DNA of 64,000 nt from Roseiarcus sp963717215 (GCA_963717215.1 CAVQVS010000009.1:62001-126000), one strand, 5' to 3'. Positions 43,781-53,346 are shown, numbered from the stretch's first letter. Numbers and translations: made by a program. The notes: generated by a model from the sequence alone, not told the origin.

Positions 43781-45322
43781 GTGGATCTTGTTGACCCAAC
43801 CCGTCCGGAGGGCGAGCCGGCGTCGTTGCTCGCGATGACCGGGCTAGTCAAGCGCTTCACCGGGACGCTCGCGCTCGATCACGTCGACTTTGAGGTACGT
43901 CGCGGAGAGGTTCACGCCTTGCTTGGGCAGAACGGGGCGGGCAAGTCGACGCTGATCAAAATATTGGCCGGGGTATACGGAGCCGACGCCGGCGAGATCC
44001 TGCTCGCCGGCAAACCGGTCCATCCGGGGACTGACGCGCTGCCGATCGCCTTCATTCACCAGGATCTGGGGCTCGTCGAATGGATGACGATCGCCGAGAA
44101 TGTCGCGCTCCAGACAGGCTATCCACGATCATGGGGCGGCCTCATATCCTGGCCGAAAGTGAAGCGCGCCGCCGCGGACGCGCTTGCGATCATGGGCAGC
44201 GATCTCGATCCCGACGCCACGATCTCCTCGCTTCCAGCCGCCGAACGCTCGCTCGTCGCTATCGGCCGAGCGCTGGCGATCAAGTCGGACATTGTCGTTC
44301 TCGACGAGCCGACCGCCGCGCTTCCCGAGGCTGACGTCGAGCGCCTGCTCGAGACGCTGCGCCGCTTGCGCGCCAGCAATATTGGCGTGGTCTACGTCAC
44401 CCACCGGCTGGACGAAGTGCTTCGCATCGCCGACCGAGTGACCGTCCTTCGCGACGGACGCCGGCTGGCGACGGTTCAGGCGAGCGAAACCAACGCGGGC
44501 GAACTCGTGCAGATGATTGTCGGCCGCTCCATGAGCGACGCATTCGTCAGACCCGCGCCGCCTTCCGAGCGCACCGCGTTCTCCGTTGCGGAACTCGTCG
44601 CCGAACGTGTGGGTCCCGTTTCATTTTCTGTCGCTGCGGGAGAAATCCTTGGACTCGTTGGCTTGCGTGGCGCCGGCCATCATACGATCGGGCGCGCGAT
44701 CTTCGGTCAGACCCCCATGACCGCAGGACGCATCACGCTTGACGGCGAGCCGATTGCGCCCTCAAGCCCGGCGGAGGCAATGGCGCAGGGCGTCGGCTTC
44801 GTATCGAGCAGGCGGGCCGAAGAGGGCGTCGCCTCAAACCTCGATGTGCGAGAGAACATCTATTTGAACCCGGCAGCGAGCGGCCGCGGAGTGCTGGAGT
44901 TTGCCGCCCGTGCTAAGGAGCTCGGCGAAGCTCGCGCTGCCGTTACCCGCTTCTCCATCAAGACCGCCGGCCTCGAAGAGCCGGTCGCAACGCTCTCGGG
45001 CGGCAATCAGCAGAAGGTCGTGCTTGCCCGCTGGATGGAGGCGCATGTGAAGCTGCTCATTCTGGAGGAGCCTACGATCGGCGTCGACATCGGCTCGAAG
45101 GCGGACATCTACCGCCTGCTTCAATCGTCCTTGCGCAAAGGGCTGGCCGTCCTCCTGATCTCGTCCGATTTCGAGGAAGTCGAGCGCATCTGCCATCGCG
45201 CGCTTGTGCTCAGCCGCGGGCGAGTCGCGGCCGAAATTCCGCGCCACGCGCTCACCGTCGCCGTATTGACTGCGGCCGCGTCCGGAGGAAACTGGACCGC
45301 CCGGCACGGAGGCGCTTCGTGA
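43781..45322 (+). CDS. CUT2 sugar ABC ATPase, system 3
   Basis: A 513-aa two-domain ATPase. N-half: Walker A GQNGAGKST (in place of GENGAGKST), AERSLVAIGRALAIKSDIVV, DEPTAALPEADVERL. C-half: GLVGLRGAGHHTIGRAIFG, LSGGNQQKVVLARWMEAHV and EEPTIGVDIGSKADIYRLL (Glu replacing the usual Asp of Walker B). Start GTG 43781. The stop region overlaps the start of the permease (GTG 45319). Confidence 0.9.
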   Translation: MDLVDPTRPEGEPASLLAMTGLVKRFTGTLALDHVDFEVRRGEVHALLGQNGAGKSTLIKILAGVYGADAGEILLAGKPVHPGTDALPIAFIHQDLGLVEWMTIAENVALQTGYPRSWGGLISWPKVKRAAADALAIMGSDLDPDATISSLPAAERSLVAIGRALAIKSDIVVLDEPTAALPEADVERLLETLRRLRASNIGVVYVTHRLDEVLRIADRVTVLRDGRRLATVQASETNAGELVQMIVGRSMSDAFVRPAPPSERTAFSVAELVAERVGPVSFSVAAGEILGLVGLRGAGHHTIGRAIFGQTPMTAGRITLDGEPIAPSSPAEAMAQGVGFVSSRRAEEGVASNLDVRENIYLNPAASGRGVLEFAARAKELGEARAAVTRFSIKTAGLEEPVATLSGGNQQKVVLARWMEAHVKLLILEEPTIGVDIGSKADIYRLLQSSLRKGLAVLLISSDFEEVERICHRALVLSRGRVAAEIPRHALTVAVLTAAASGGNWTARHGGAS

Positions 45323-46350
45323 CCCGCGGCGCTCCCCATCCGCTGAGCGCCGCGCTCATGCGGGCGATCTCTGTTTGGGGACTTCTGGTGCTGTTCGTTC
45401 TTCTCGTGATCGTGTTTTCCATGCTGAGGCCGGACACGTTCCTCACCTACTTCAACATTCGCTCCATTCTCAGCAACAAGTCGGTTCAGCTCCTGGTGGC
45501 GCTTTCGGTCTTCGTTCCGATGGTCGCCAATCAATTCGATCTCTCCGCCGGCTTTAACGTCGGCATTTCGCAGGTGCTCGCCATCGGCCTGCAAGGCCAA
45601 GGTCTGCCGTGGTGGGCTGCCGTCTGCGCGGTGCTGCTGATGGGCGCGGCGGTCGGCTTGGTGAACGGGCTCCTGATCACCCGAGTGAAAATCAACTCCT
45701 TCATCGCCACCCTCGGCACAGGAACGATTCTCTACGGGCTCAACGCCTGGTACACGGGCGGACAGCAAGTGCTCGCTACCTTGCCGCCCGAGTTTCGCGC
45801 CATTTCCGGCAGCATTTGGATCGCGCCGGCGCCGGCGATCTACGCGCTGGTCATCAGCCTCATTTTGTGGGTCGTGTTCGAGTTCCTGCCGCTCGGCCGC
45901 TATCTTTATGTGCTGGGCGCGAGCCCGCGCGCCGCGGAGCTCAATGGCATCTCGGCCAAACGATACATAACCTTCGCCTTCATCGCCGCCGGGATGATCG
46001 CCTCCTTCGCGGGAATCGTGCTGCAGTCGCAGCTCCAGGTCGGCCAAAGTTCGGTCGGGCAGGAGTACCTTTTGCCTGCTTTCACGGCGGCGCTGCTCGG
46101 CGCAACCTCGATCCGCCCTGGTCGCGTCAATGTATGGGGAACAGTGCTCGCTGTGGCGGTGCTCGCTGTGACGGTGGCCGGCCTGAACCAGCTCGGCGCG
46201 CCGTTCTTTGTTGAGCCGTTGTTCAATGGTTCGATGCTGATTCTTGCGGTTGGCCTTGCGGTGCAGGCGGCCCAGCGTCGTCAGGCTCGGGGCGTTCTCG
46301 CGGAAAACGCCGAAGCTGCCGGCGCGACGGCGGCGCCTGTCGTCGAATAA
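45319..46350 (+). CDS. CUT2 sugar ABC permease, system 3
   Basis: A 343-aa RbsC-like permease: PMVANQFDLSAGFNVGISQV (the FDLS variant of the permease motif), NGLLITRVKINSFIATLGTG, GRYLYVLGASPRAAELNGIS and RPGRVNVWGTVLAVAVLAVT. Start GTG 45319 overlaps the ATPase stop. System 3 has only one permease gene, so the channel is probably a homodimer, unlike systems 1 and 2. The cyclase-family gene follows in the same direction. Confidence 0.9.
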   Translation: MTRGAPHPLSAALMRAISVWGLLVLFVLLVIVFSMLRPDTFLTYFNIRSILSNKSVQLLVALSVFVPMVANQFDLSAGFNVGISQVLAIGLQGQGLPWWAAVCAVLLMGAAVGLVNGLLITRVKINSFIATLGTGTILYGLNAWYTGGQQVLATLPPEFRAISGSIWIAPAPAIYALVISLILWVVFEFLPLGRYLYVLGASPRAAELNGISAKRYITFAFIAAGMIASFAGIVLQSQLQVGQSSVGQEYLLPAFTAALLGATSIRPGRVNVWGTVLAVAVLAVTVAGLNQLGAPFFVEPLFNGSMLILAVGLAVQAAQRRQARGVLAENAEAAGATAAPVVE

Positions 46351-46366
46351 TCCATGGAGGCCAACC

Positions 46367-47311
46367 ATGACGGAAGAGTCGAACAGCGTCAGCCCGGTTC
46401 TGAAGGCCGACTGGTTCGATTCGCGTTGGGGCAAGGAGGATCAGCGGGGAAACGGCAATCTTATGACCCGCGAGAAGGTGCTCGAAGCCGTCAAGCTGAT
46501 CCGGACCGGCGAGGTCGTCAGCCTCGGCATGCCTTATGATACGCGGATGCCGATCGCCCCGGGACGCGCTTACGCCTTGCGCATGCCGGGCGGACCGACG
46601 GGCGGGCCTTACGGCGGCAAGAGCAGGACGATTTGGAACGACGAGTTCATCGCGACCGAGATCGGCCAGATCGGCACCCAGATGGACGCATTAGGGCATC
46701 TTGGCTGCATGTGCGGAGCGCTCGGCGACAAGACGAATATGCTGTTTTACAACGGCAATCGTCTTTCAGACATGTGGTCACCTTATGGACTTAAGAAGCT
46801 TGGAATCGAAAACGCTCCGCCATTCTTCACCCGCGGCGTCCTGTTCGACGTCCAAGGCCTCAAGGGACGGGTGCTCGACATTGGCGAGGAGATCGCGCTC
46901 TCCGACCTGAAAGCTTGCCTCGAGCGTCAGGGTGTGCCCGAGGAAACGATAACGCCCGGAGACGCGGTGTTCGTGCGCACGGGTCATGGAAGTCGGTGGT
47001 ACACCGAGACTAAAACCTTCTATGACGGAGCGCCCGGCATCGGACTTGAATGCGCACGTTGGTTTTCAAGTCTGCAGGTCTGCGTTGTCGGCGCGGACAA
47101 TTTCGCGGTCGAAGTCGTGCCGCCGGTCGATCCCGAGATCTTTCATCCGTGCCACCAGCACCTCATTATGGAGAATGGAATCCATCTTCATGAGGGCATG
47201 ACCTTCGAGGGCCTGGTCAAGCGCCGATCCTGGGTTTTCGCCTATGTATTCGCACCACTGCCCATCGTCGGAGCCACCGGGTCTCCAGGAAATCCGATTG
47301 CGGTTCTCTAG
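46367..47311 (+). CDS. Cyclase-family (kynurenine formamidase-like) hydrolase, QxGTQxD variant
   Basis: A 314-aa protein of the cyclase family (PF04199). The metal motif HxGTHxDxxxH appears here as EIGQIGTQMDALGHLG, so two His positions are Gln, leaving Asp and the last His. The rest (FFTRGVLFDVQGLKGRVLDI, DAVFVRTGHGSRWY, VVGADNFAVEVVPP and a His-rich IFHPCHQHLIMENGIHLHEG) is intact. This variant is known in a sub-group of the family whose chemistry is not settled; a hydrolase of a cyclic amide or lactone is the default guess. ATG 46367, 16 bp after the system 3 permease, so cotranscription is likely. Confidence 0.87.
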   Translation: MTEESNSVSPVLKADWFDSRWGKEDQRGNGNLMTREKVLEAVKLIRTGEVVSLGMPYDTRMPIAPGRAYALRMPGGPTGGPYGGKSRTIWNDEFIATEIGQIGTQMDALGHLGCMCGALGDKTNMLFYNGNRLSDMWSPYGLKKLGIENAPPFFTRGVLFDVQGLKGRVLDIGEEIALSDLKACLERQGVPEETITPGDAVFVRTGHGSRWYTETKTFYDGAPGIGLECARWFSSLQVCVVGADNFAVEVVPPVDPEIFHPCHQHLIMENGIHLHEGMTFEGLVKRRSWVFAYVFAPLPIVGATGSPGNPIAVL

Positions 47312-47927
47312 TCTGACCTCTTGTCGCAGTCAGTGCGCTCTTTAGCACCACGCTCCTCTCTATGTTGGCAGCCGCACGATGAACAAACGGCAGCTTCCCA
47401 CGGACGATCGATCCGCCCGGTTTCACAAATGCGATGCGATCGCCCCTATATCCGGATGCCTAGGCGATACGTTGGACTTCTAAACCGACCCACCTCATGG
47501 CATCCCTAAAGGTGGCCCTCCACGACTCAGCGCCATGTAGCCCACTATCTCATCGCGCCCTTGAAGGTGAGAATTGCGACGGTCAAGGCGCAATCCGCGA
47601 TGTCCGCCATACGTCGATTCGCGACATCGCCTCGACGTCTCAATCGCGCAAACAGCGGTTCTCATGATCGCCGCCAAATGCCCAACTCGGCCCTCTGCCC
47701 TTCAAGATCGTTCTAGCGAATGGGCGGTTAGCTCGAGGAAACCGATTTGGCCGTAGGTGGTCAGCACCGGATATGCTCCCGAACGCGGAGATGACCAGCA
47801 GGTCGAGAACCTCGCCTTCGTCGTCAACCGCGCTCGGCGCCGACATGGACATAGGTGGCGCACATGGGTACGGTCACCAAAAAAACGGCGCTGTATCCGT
47901 AACGCGGGGAGCGGGGAGGAAAGCGGG
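47312..47927. other. Intergenic region, no gene seen; contains a degenerate TGTCCGC repeat
   Basis: About 615 bp before the TRAP genes. The frames through it are short and lack family features. Around 47600-47660 it carries GATGTCCGCC and similar text, like the scattered repeats described in the findings. A GGGGAGGAAAG ribosome site ends the region. Confidence 0.5.
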
Positions 47928-48929
47928 ATGGGCCGAGGGCGGTTGTGCGCGGCGGTCGTCGCGATGGCGATGGGTGTTCTTTCGGGCCTGACGGCGCGGG
48001 CGGATTCGGCGCGCCATTTCAGTTTCGCCTATGACCAGCCGCATTCGACCGGCTATGGGGTCGCAGCGGACCTCTTCAATGGCAAGCTCTTGGAGATGAG
48101 CCACGGGTCGATGGCGATCGACCAGTTTCCCGGCGCGCAGTTGGGGCAGGAGCCCCAGATGCTGCAAAAGATCCGCACCGGCGACATCGACTTCATGATC
48201 AGCTCGACCGCAAATGCGGCGACGGTGGCGCCGGAATCCGGCGTCCTGTCTATCCACTATCTCTTTCATTCGGAGGATCAGCTGATCAAGGCGATCGGCG
48301 ACCCCCGGCTGGTCGCGGCGGTGCGCGAGATGTTCGACGCGTCGGTCAAGGACGGGCACGTTCTGGCGCTAGCCACGCTCGGCCTTCGCGACCTCTACGG
48401 CAAGCGTCCGGTCGCCTCGGTCGGCGACTTAAAGGGCCTCAAGGTTCGAGTCCAGGCAACCCCGACCGAGGACACGCTGTTCCCGGCTTACGGCGCGCAG
48501 ACCGTCCACATGCCCTTCGGCAGCGTCTACACGTCGCTGCAGACCGGAGTCGTCGACTTCGCTGAGAATGGCGTCAACGTCTACGACAGCAACAAGCACT
48601 ATGAAGTGGCGCCCGTGCTGTCGATGACGGAGCATGAGGCCAACAACAGCGTCATCTGGATCAGCGACAAGTTGTGGGCGTCGCTGACCGACGAGCAGAA
48701 GGGCTGGGTGCAGGCGGCGGCGGCCGAGGTCGGCATAAAGCAGCCAGCGCAGGCCGTAGCGCTTGAGCACAAGTCTCTGGCCAAGCTGCAAAAACTCGGC
48801 GTCAAGGTCGTCGCCGACGTCGACAAGGCGAGCTTTATCAAGATCGCTGAACCCCTGCAGGATAAGCTCGCCAAAGGGCTCGGCCCGCATGCCGAGAAGA
48901 TCCTGCAGGTCTGCCGCTCGATCCAATAG
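47928..48929 (+). CDS. TRAP transporter periplasmic binding protein (DctP-like)
   Basis: A 333-aa TRAP-family solute receptor: signal peptide (LCAAVVAMAMGVLSGLTARA), then RHFSFAYDQPHSTGYGVAAD, VRVQATPTEDTLFPAYGAQT and PFGSVYTSLQTGVVDFAENG (the DctP signature region, with the conserved Arg in KVRVQ binding a carboxylate). TRAP systems import organic acids using the ion gradient, without ATP. ATG 47928. The two membrane subunits follow within 6 bp. Confidence 0.92.
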   Translation: MGRGRLCAAVVAMAMGVLSGLTARADSARHFSFAYDQPHSTGYGVAADLFNGKLLEMSHGSMAIDQFPGAQLGQEPQMLQKIRTGDIDFMISSTANAATVAPESGVLSIHYLFHSEDQLIKAIGDPRLVAAVREMFDASVKDGHVLALATLGLRDLYGKRPVASVGDLKGLKVRVQATPTEDTLFPAYGAQTVHMPFGSVYTSLQTGVVDFAENGVNVYDSNKHYEVAPVLSMTEHEANNSVIWISDKLWASLTDEQKGWVQAAAAEVGIKQPAQAVALEHKSLAKLQKLGVKVVADVDKASFIKIAEPLQDKLAKGLGPHAEKILQVCRSIQ

Positions 48930-48931
48930 CG

Positions 48932-49468
48932 ATGGATGGGCGCGCCGACCTCGTTTTGGCCGCCGATCGCCATCTGAAGTGGTCGGTGCTGGACCCGCTT
49001 GAACACATACTGATGCAGCTCTGCGGCGTGTGCCTAGTCGGCTTCACGTCGACGACCCTGCTTGATGTCTTGGCTAGAGAGGGCGGCCGTCCGCTGCTCT
49101 GGCCGCAGGAAGTAACGTCCGCCTTCTTCATCTACGGTGTCTTCATTGGCGCCGCGGTCGCGACGCGGCGCAACGATCACCTGCAGCTCCTCGCCTTGAC
49201 GGAGTCGATGAGCGGCGTGACAAGGCGGGTGTTCGAGGTCATGAATCGCGCCGTTGTCATGGGCGTCGGTCTCTTCCTCGTCGTCTATGGCTGGCAGAAT
49301 TTTCTCACCGGCTTCGGCAGCTTTCGCATGCCGTCGATGCTGCCGATAGCCTATCTCTACGCGCCGATTCCGTTGTGCGGAGCGCTAATTGCGCTGTTCA
49401 GCTTCGAGCAGATCGTCAATGGTCTTCGCAACGGCTTCGAGCCGCCGCCGTCCACGCGCGCCGCCTAA
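48932..49468 (+). CDS. TRAP transporter small membrane subunit (DctQ-like)
   Basis: A 178-aa protein with four hydrophobic segments and DctQ text: LWPQEVTSAFFIYGVFIGAA, TRRNDHLQLLALTE, RVFEVMNRAVVMGVGLFLVV. The start ATG 48932 is right after the receptor stop. It pairs with the large permease. Confidence 0.9.
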   Translation: MDGRADLVLAADRHLKWSVLDPLEHILMQLCGVCLVGFTSTTLLDVLAREGGRPLLWPQEVTSAFFIYGVFIGAAVATRRNDHLQLLALTESMSGVTRRVFEVMNRAVVMGVGLFLVVYGWQNFLTGFGSFRMPSMLPIAYLYAPIPLCGALIALFSFEQIVNGLRNGFEPPPSTRAA

Positions 49469-49473
49469 GCGCG

Positions 49474-50811
49474 ATGCCGAACAGCGCCATCCTCCTGATC
49501 ATGACGGCGCTGTTTCTCACGCTGGGTTACCTCGGCGTGCCGGTGGCGTTCTCGCTCATGGCGGGGGTCATCGTGGGAACGATGCTGACGCCGATCTCGT
49601 TGCAGTCGATCGTCGGGCAGGCGTTCAACGGGGTTGATTCGGAAGCCCTGATGGCGATCCCGTTCTTCCTTCTGGTCGGCGAACTGATGACGTCGGCGAA
49701 TGTTGTCGTGCGCATCGCAGAACTATCGCAGGCCCTGGTTGGCCACATTCGGGGCGGCCTCGCGCAAGTGACCACCGTCTTCAGCATGTTCTTTTCCGGC
49801 ATGTCGGGCTCGTCCTCGGCTGACGTTGCGGTGTTGAGCCGGACGATGGCTCGTCCGATGGCGAAGGAAGGCTACTCGCCAGCCTTCGTCGCAGCGCTAA
49901 TCGCCGCCGCCTCGACCATCGCCAATCTGGTGCCGCCGAGCATCATGGCGGTCGTCTATGGCGCGGTCGGGAATGTCTCGATTGCCGGGCTATTTCTCGC
50001 CGGGATTTTGCCCGGCCTGATGGTCGGCGCTGGCCTCATGTTGTTCTGCTATTTCTTCGGACCGGTCGGTTTTCGTCGGCCACGCTCGAGCTTCCGCAAT
50101 CTTGTCGCCGCGACGCGAGCCGCTGCGTTGCCAGGGCTAATTCCCGTGATCCTGCTTGGCGGAATCATGACGGGCTGGTTCACACCCACCGAGGCCGGCG
50201 TCGTCGCCGTCGCCTACATTCTCCTTGTTGTGATTCCAGCGCTCAATCCAGGCCACATCAGGCTGGTGTGGCGCGACTTCGTGGAAGCTGGATTGATCTA
50301 CTCGCTGCCGCTGATCACCATTGCCGCAGCCTCCGCGTTCGGCTGGCTGCTTGCTTATCTGCGCGGGCCGATCGTCGTCTCGGGGTGGATCGGCGAGATG
50401 GCGAACGGCGATCCGCGCGCCATCATGTTCCTCCTGGTGGCGGTGTTCACCATTGTCGGCGACTTCATAGAACCGATCCCAGCGATCATCATCTTCATGC
50501 CGGTCGTCAATCAACTCACCGACCAGGCGTCGATCAACAGCGTGCACATGGGCATCGTGCTCATCATCACGCTGGCCTTCGGCTTGATCACGCCGCCATA
50601 CGGACTGTCCCTCCTGATGGCGTCCAAGTTCGTAGGCGTCCGCTTCTCGTCAGCGTTGCGAGCGTCGCTGCCGATCTACGTCATCTTCTTCGTCACGATC
50701 GCCTTCGCGATCTTTTTCCCCAAGGCGGTGCTCTGGTTGCCGAAGACGCTTTTTCCAGAGTCGGTCGGCTGCTTCAAGGCCCCGGACAGTGGAGGATATA
50801 TCTGCCCTTGA
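49474..50811 (+). CDS. TRAP transporter large permease (DctM-like)
   Basis: A 445-aa permease with at least 11 membrane segments: LGVPVAFSLMAGVIVGTMLT, GGLAQVTTVFSMFFSGMSGS, AALIAAASTIANLVPPSIMA, PTEAGVVAVAYI and GIVLIITLAFGLITPPYGLS. ATG 49474 follows the small subunit by 5 bp; upstream frame sequence overlaps that gene. With the binding protein and DctQ it forms a complete importer for a carboxylate. Confidence 0.92.
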   Translation: MPNSAILLIMTALFLTLGYLGVPVAFSLMAGVIVGTMLTPISLQSIVGQAFNGVDSEALMAIPFFLLVGELMTSANVVVRIAELSQALVGHIRGGLAQVTTVFSMFFSGMSGSSSADVAVLSRTMARPMAKEGYSPAFVAALIAAASTIANLVPPSIMAVVYGAVGNVSIAGLFLAGILPGLMVGAGLMLFCYFFGPVGFRRPRSSFRNLVAATRAAALPGLIPVILLGGIMTGWFTPTEAGVVAVAYILLVVIPALNPGHIRLVWRDFVEAGLIYSLPLITIAAASAFGWLLAYLRGPIVVSGWIGEMANGDPRAIMFLLVAVFTIVGDFIEPIPAIIIFMPVVNQLTDQASINSVHMGIVLIITLAFGLITPPYGLSLLMASKFVGVRFSSALRASLPIYVIFFVTIAFAIFFPKAVLWLPKTLFPESVGCFKAPDSGGYICP

Positions 50812-50818
50812 ACGCGCT

Positions 50819-51712
50819 TCAATCGAACCCATAGAGCGCCGCCGGATTGTCGACCAGGATGCGGTTTCGGATCGCCTCGTCCGGTGCCCAATCGGCCAGG
50901 AGATCGAACAGAATCGCGTCGTTGGGCTTGGCGTCCGCATGTTCGGTTGGGTGTGGCCAGTCGCTGCTCCAGACCATTCGTTCCGGCGCCGCCCTCACAT
51001 AGGTTCGGGCGACCTCGCTGACGTCGGCATAAGTGGGCGGGCCGGTCCTCGTGTCCATGTAAGCGCCGGATAGCTTCACCCACGTCCGGCCTCTGTCGAG
51101 GAGCTTCAGCACCAGTCCGAACGCGGGATGATTGACGCCGGCCGGCTGCGGAATGCGCGCCATATGGTCGAACACGATCGGGGAGGGCAAATGTTGCAGG
51201 AGGTCCGCCGCCTCGACGATCTGACGGCCCTGCATATGGAGTTGGACATGCCAGCCAAGATCCTTGACGCGCTCCGATAAAGGCTTGAGCATCTCGATCG
51301 TTGTGACGCCGGACTGGACGAGGTTGAAACGGATGCCGCGAATACCGAGGTCATGGAGCCGCTTGAGTTCGGCGTCGGTGACGCCGGTGTCAACCACGGC
51401 GACGCCGCGCGCGGCAGCGCCAAACTGGGCGATCGCATCGAGGGTGCAGGAATTGTCCGCTCCGTAAGTGGACGGGTTGACAATGACTGTGCGCGTTGTG
51501 CCAATCCGCCTCTGAAGCAGCCGATGGGCGGCGACGCTCGCATCGGGCGGCCGCATCATGGCGTTGGGCGCGGCTGGAAAGCGGCTGTCGTAAATGTGCA
51601 TGTGGCAGTCGCAGGCGTTCCGCGGAGCCTTCAGCTTCGGCGGTTCGGTTCCGGACGACCAGGGCACGACGTGTTGCGTTTGCCCTGTCGAAGCCTTGAT
51701 CCTGCCCGCCAT
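50819..51712 (-). CDS. Amidohydrolase (2-pyrone-4,6-dicarboxylate lactonase/LigI-like)
   Basis: A 297-aa TIM-barrel amidohydrolase (Amidohydro_2). The metal-type His pair is at residues 37 and 39 (NACDCHMHIYDSRFP), followed by GIRGIRFNLV, VFDHMARIP (His183) and WSSDWPHPTEHADAKP (Asp251). The family includes LigI, which opens 2-pyrone-4,6-dicarboxylate in protocatechuate/gallate degradation, and related lactonases. ATG 51712 is chosen (GGAG upstream). It is convergent with and only 7 bp from the TRAP permease, so TRAP import of a carboxylate followed by lactone opening is a reasonable reading (inference). Confidence 0.85.
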   Translation of the reverse strand: MAGRIKASTGQTQHVVPWSSGTEPPKLKAPRNACDCHMHIYDSRFPAAPNAMMRPPDASVAAHRLLQRRIGTTRTVIVNPSTYGADNSCTLDAIAQFGAAARGVAVVDTGVTDAELKRLHDLGIRGIRFNLVQSGVTTIEMLKPLSERVKDLGWHVQLHMQGRQIVEAADLLQHLPSPIVFDHMARIPQPAGVNHPAFGLVLKLLDRGRTWVKLSGAYMDTRTGPPTYADVSEVARTYVRAAPERMVWSSDWPHPTEHADAKPNDAILFDLLADWAPDEAIRNRILVDNPAALYGFD

Positions 51713-52606
51713 GACCGTCGCTCCGGATATCGACGCCGCGCGGACGTCCGCCGGCCCGATCAAAGTAAGTCAGTCTCGGAGCGCTTCAAAGCCCGGCGCT
51801 GGCCGGCGTCATGGTCCGGGTCACCTCCAACCGACAACAGTTCTGTTTCGAACCAAAGATTGCGCGTGAGTCATGCGCTGTTCCGCGGCGAGGGATGGAA
51901 TAGGATAGCGGTATCAGCCGTGGGCGGTTGGGTGAGCGGTAGACCTCGCCACTTGCCAGCCGTTTCGCAAGACGAACTGAATCTTCCGATTGCACAAAAA
52001 TCTTGGGCATCGCGGCGGAACACCGCTCACGATCGCCTCGGCCCATGCGTTGAGGTCTGCGGCGTTCATAGTCGCAACCGGCGATTACTGCTTCACGTCG
52101 ACGCTAGCCGCCTGGAATGCGCAAATACCGGTTATTGCCCGAGGGCGCACCGAACCGGTCGAATCGACCCGAAGGCGACATTCCAGGTGGGCCCAGTAAA
52201 CGGGCAGGAAGCGAGAGAAATACGGTCTTCGGCAGAAGGCTTCAAGTGCGCCAAAGCGAGGGTCTCGGCCACAGCGGGCCACGTGGAACAGACGATCACA
52301 CGACAAGCCAACTTCGAGCCGGCGTCGAAATTGGAAAAGCTCCGAGCGTCGCCCCCATCCCCTTGCCGGAAGACAACGGAACCGGTGGGACAATGCAGTC
52401 CGGATTCTGCGAGCCGCCCTGGGCCGGCCAAGGGGCTTCGGTACCTGGCAACCCGATTTCCCAATCGAAAGGGCGTGGCCCTCGCGATCGCCGAGTTGCT
52501 CGGGCGTGAAAGCCCCGACCTCGCGACAGATGTTACGCCCATGACGCTCTTCAGCGTCGCACTCGGCACAGCCAACGCGAGCGAGGAAGAGAAGGGCGAC
52601 TTACTG
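51713..52606. other. Long gap, no convincing gene
   Basis: About 890 bp. Both strands are open for long stretches, but the translations are Arg/Ser/Pro-rich with no family features and no ribosome sites. One GAACCGG(T/C)C(A/G)AATCGACCC motif (52151-52170) recurs at 60835-60854 and points to degenerate repeats. Confidence 0.5.
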
Positions 52607-53239
52607 TCAGCGCTTTACGAACCGATAAACGAAGCGATCGGTCTCGCCCTTGATCGAGGGATCGAACACCTTGATGGAGTGCGGATCATCCTTGTTCGCG
52701 AGCATGGCGCTTTCCGCGTCCAGTACGAAGCCGGCCGCCTCCACCTCCTCGCGAACAGACGCAGGCTCGACCCGATGCAGCGACTGGGCGTCGTCCGCAC
52801 CCGCCCCGACGGCGGCGGCGTGGTCGACGATGACGTAGAACCCACCGGGCTTCAGCCGCGCGTAGACGGCTCGATTGAAGTCGGCCGCCGTCGCGCCCCT
52901 GGCCTGGATCAGCGGGGTGTGGAGATCGTGGTAGAAGAGGTGCAGCCATAAGACATCCGCTGGCTGCGTGGCCTCCGGCATCGCTACGAGATCCGCCGAG
53001 ACGGCTTCGACGTTCTCTCGGCCCGGCTCCTCCGCAAGCGTCCGCATGCGGCCGACCGGATCGTTCTTGAAGTGGGCGACTTCGGCCGGCACGAAGCTCG
53101 TGACCCGTCCTTCGGGTCCCACGATGTCGGAGAAGAGGCGGGTCCAATCGCCGTCGCCTGGGTAAACGTCGATGACGGTCGAGCCCGCCCCGACTCGTGC
53201 GAACGGAATCAACTCGGATAGCTTGGATTGGTCGTACAT
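52607..53239 (-). CDS. Class I SAM-dependent methyltransferase-like protein
   Basis: A 210-aa protein with a SAM-binding Rossmann core: VGAGSTVIDVYPGDGDWTRL (motif I variant with YPGDGD), EGRVTSFVPAEVA, DVLWLHLFYHDLHTP and RLKPGGFYVIVDHAA (post-III motif). It probably acts on a small molecule. A strong AAAGGAGATCCCG site precedes ATG 53239. It is transcribed in the same direction as the NTF2-like and SDR genes that follow on the minus strand upstream, so all three may form one unit (SDR, then NTF2-like, then this gene). Confidence 0.82.
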   Translation of the reverse strand: MYDQSKLSELIPFARVGAGSTVIDVYPGDGDWTRLFSDIVGPEGRVTSFVPAEVAHFKNDPVGRMRTLAEEPGRENVEAVSADLVAMPEATQPADVLWLHLFYHDLHTPLIQARGATAADFNRAVYARLKPGGFYVIVDHAAAVGAGADDAQSLHRVEPASVREEVEAAGFVLDAESAMLANKDDPHSIKVFDPSIKGETDRFVYRFVKR

Positions 53240-53346
53240 CGGGATCTCCTTTGAGCTTGAGCATTCGACGTGCGCGCGGCGTGCGAGGGGGCGATCCGCG
53301 GCTGATCCACCGTCTCCCCCGCCCCGATGGCCGCAGATGGCCAGCG

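Noticed and set aside
51353..52951. A 532-codon plus-strand frame spanning the amidohydrolase, the gap and the methyltransferase
   Set aside because: It runs antisense to two clear genes, has no ribosome site, and its translation lacks family features.
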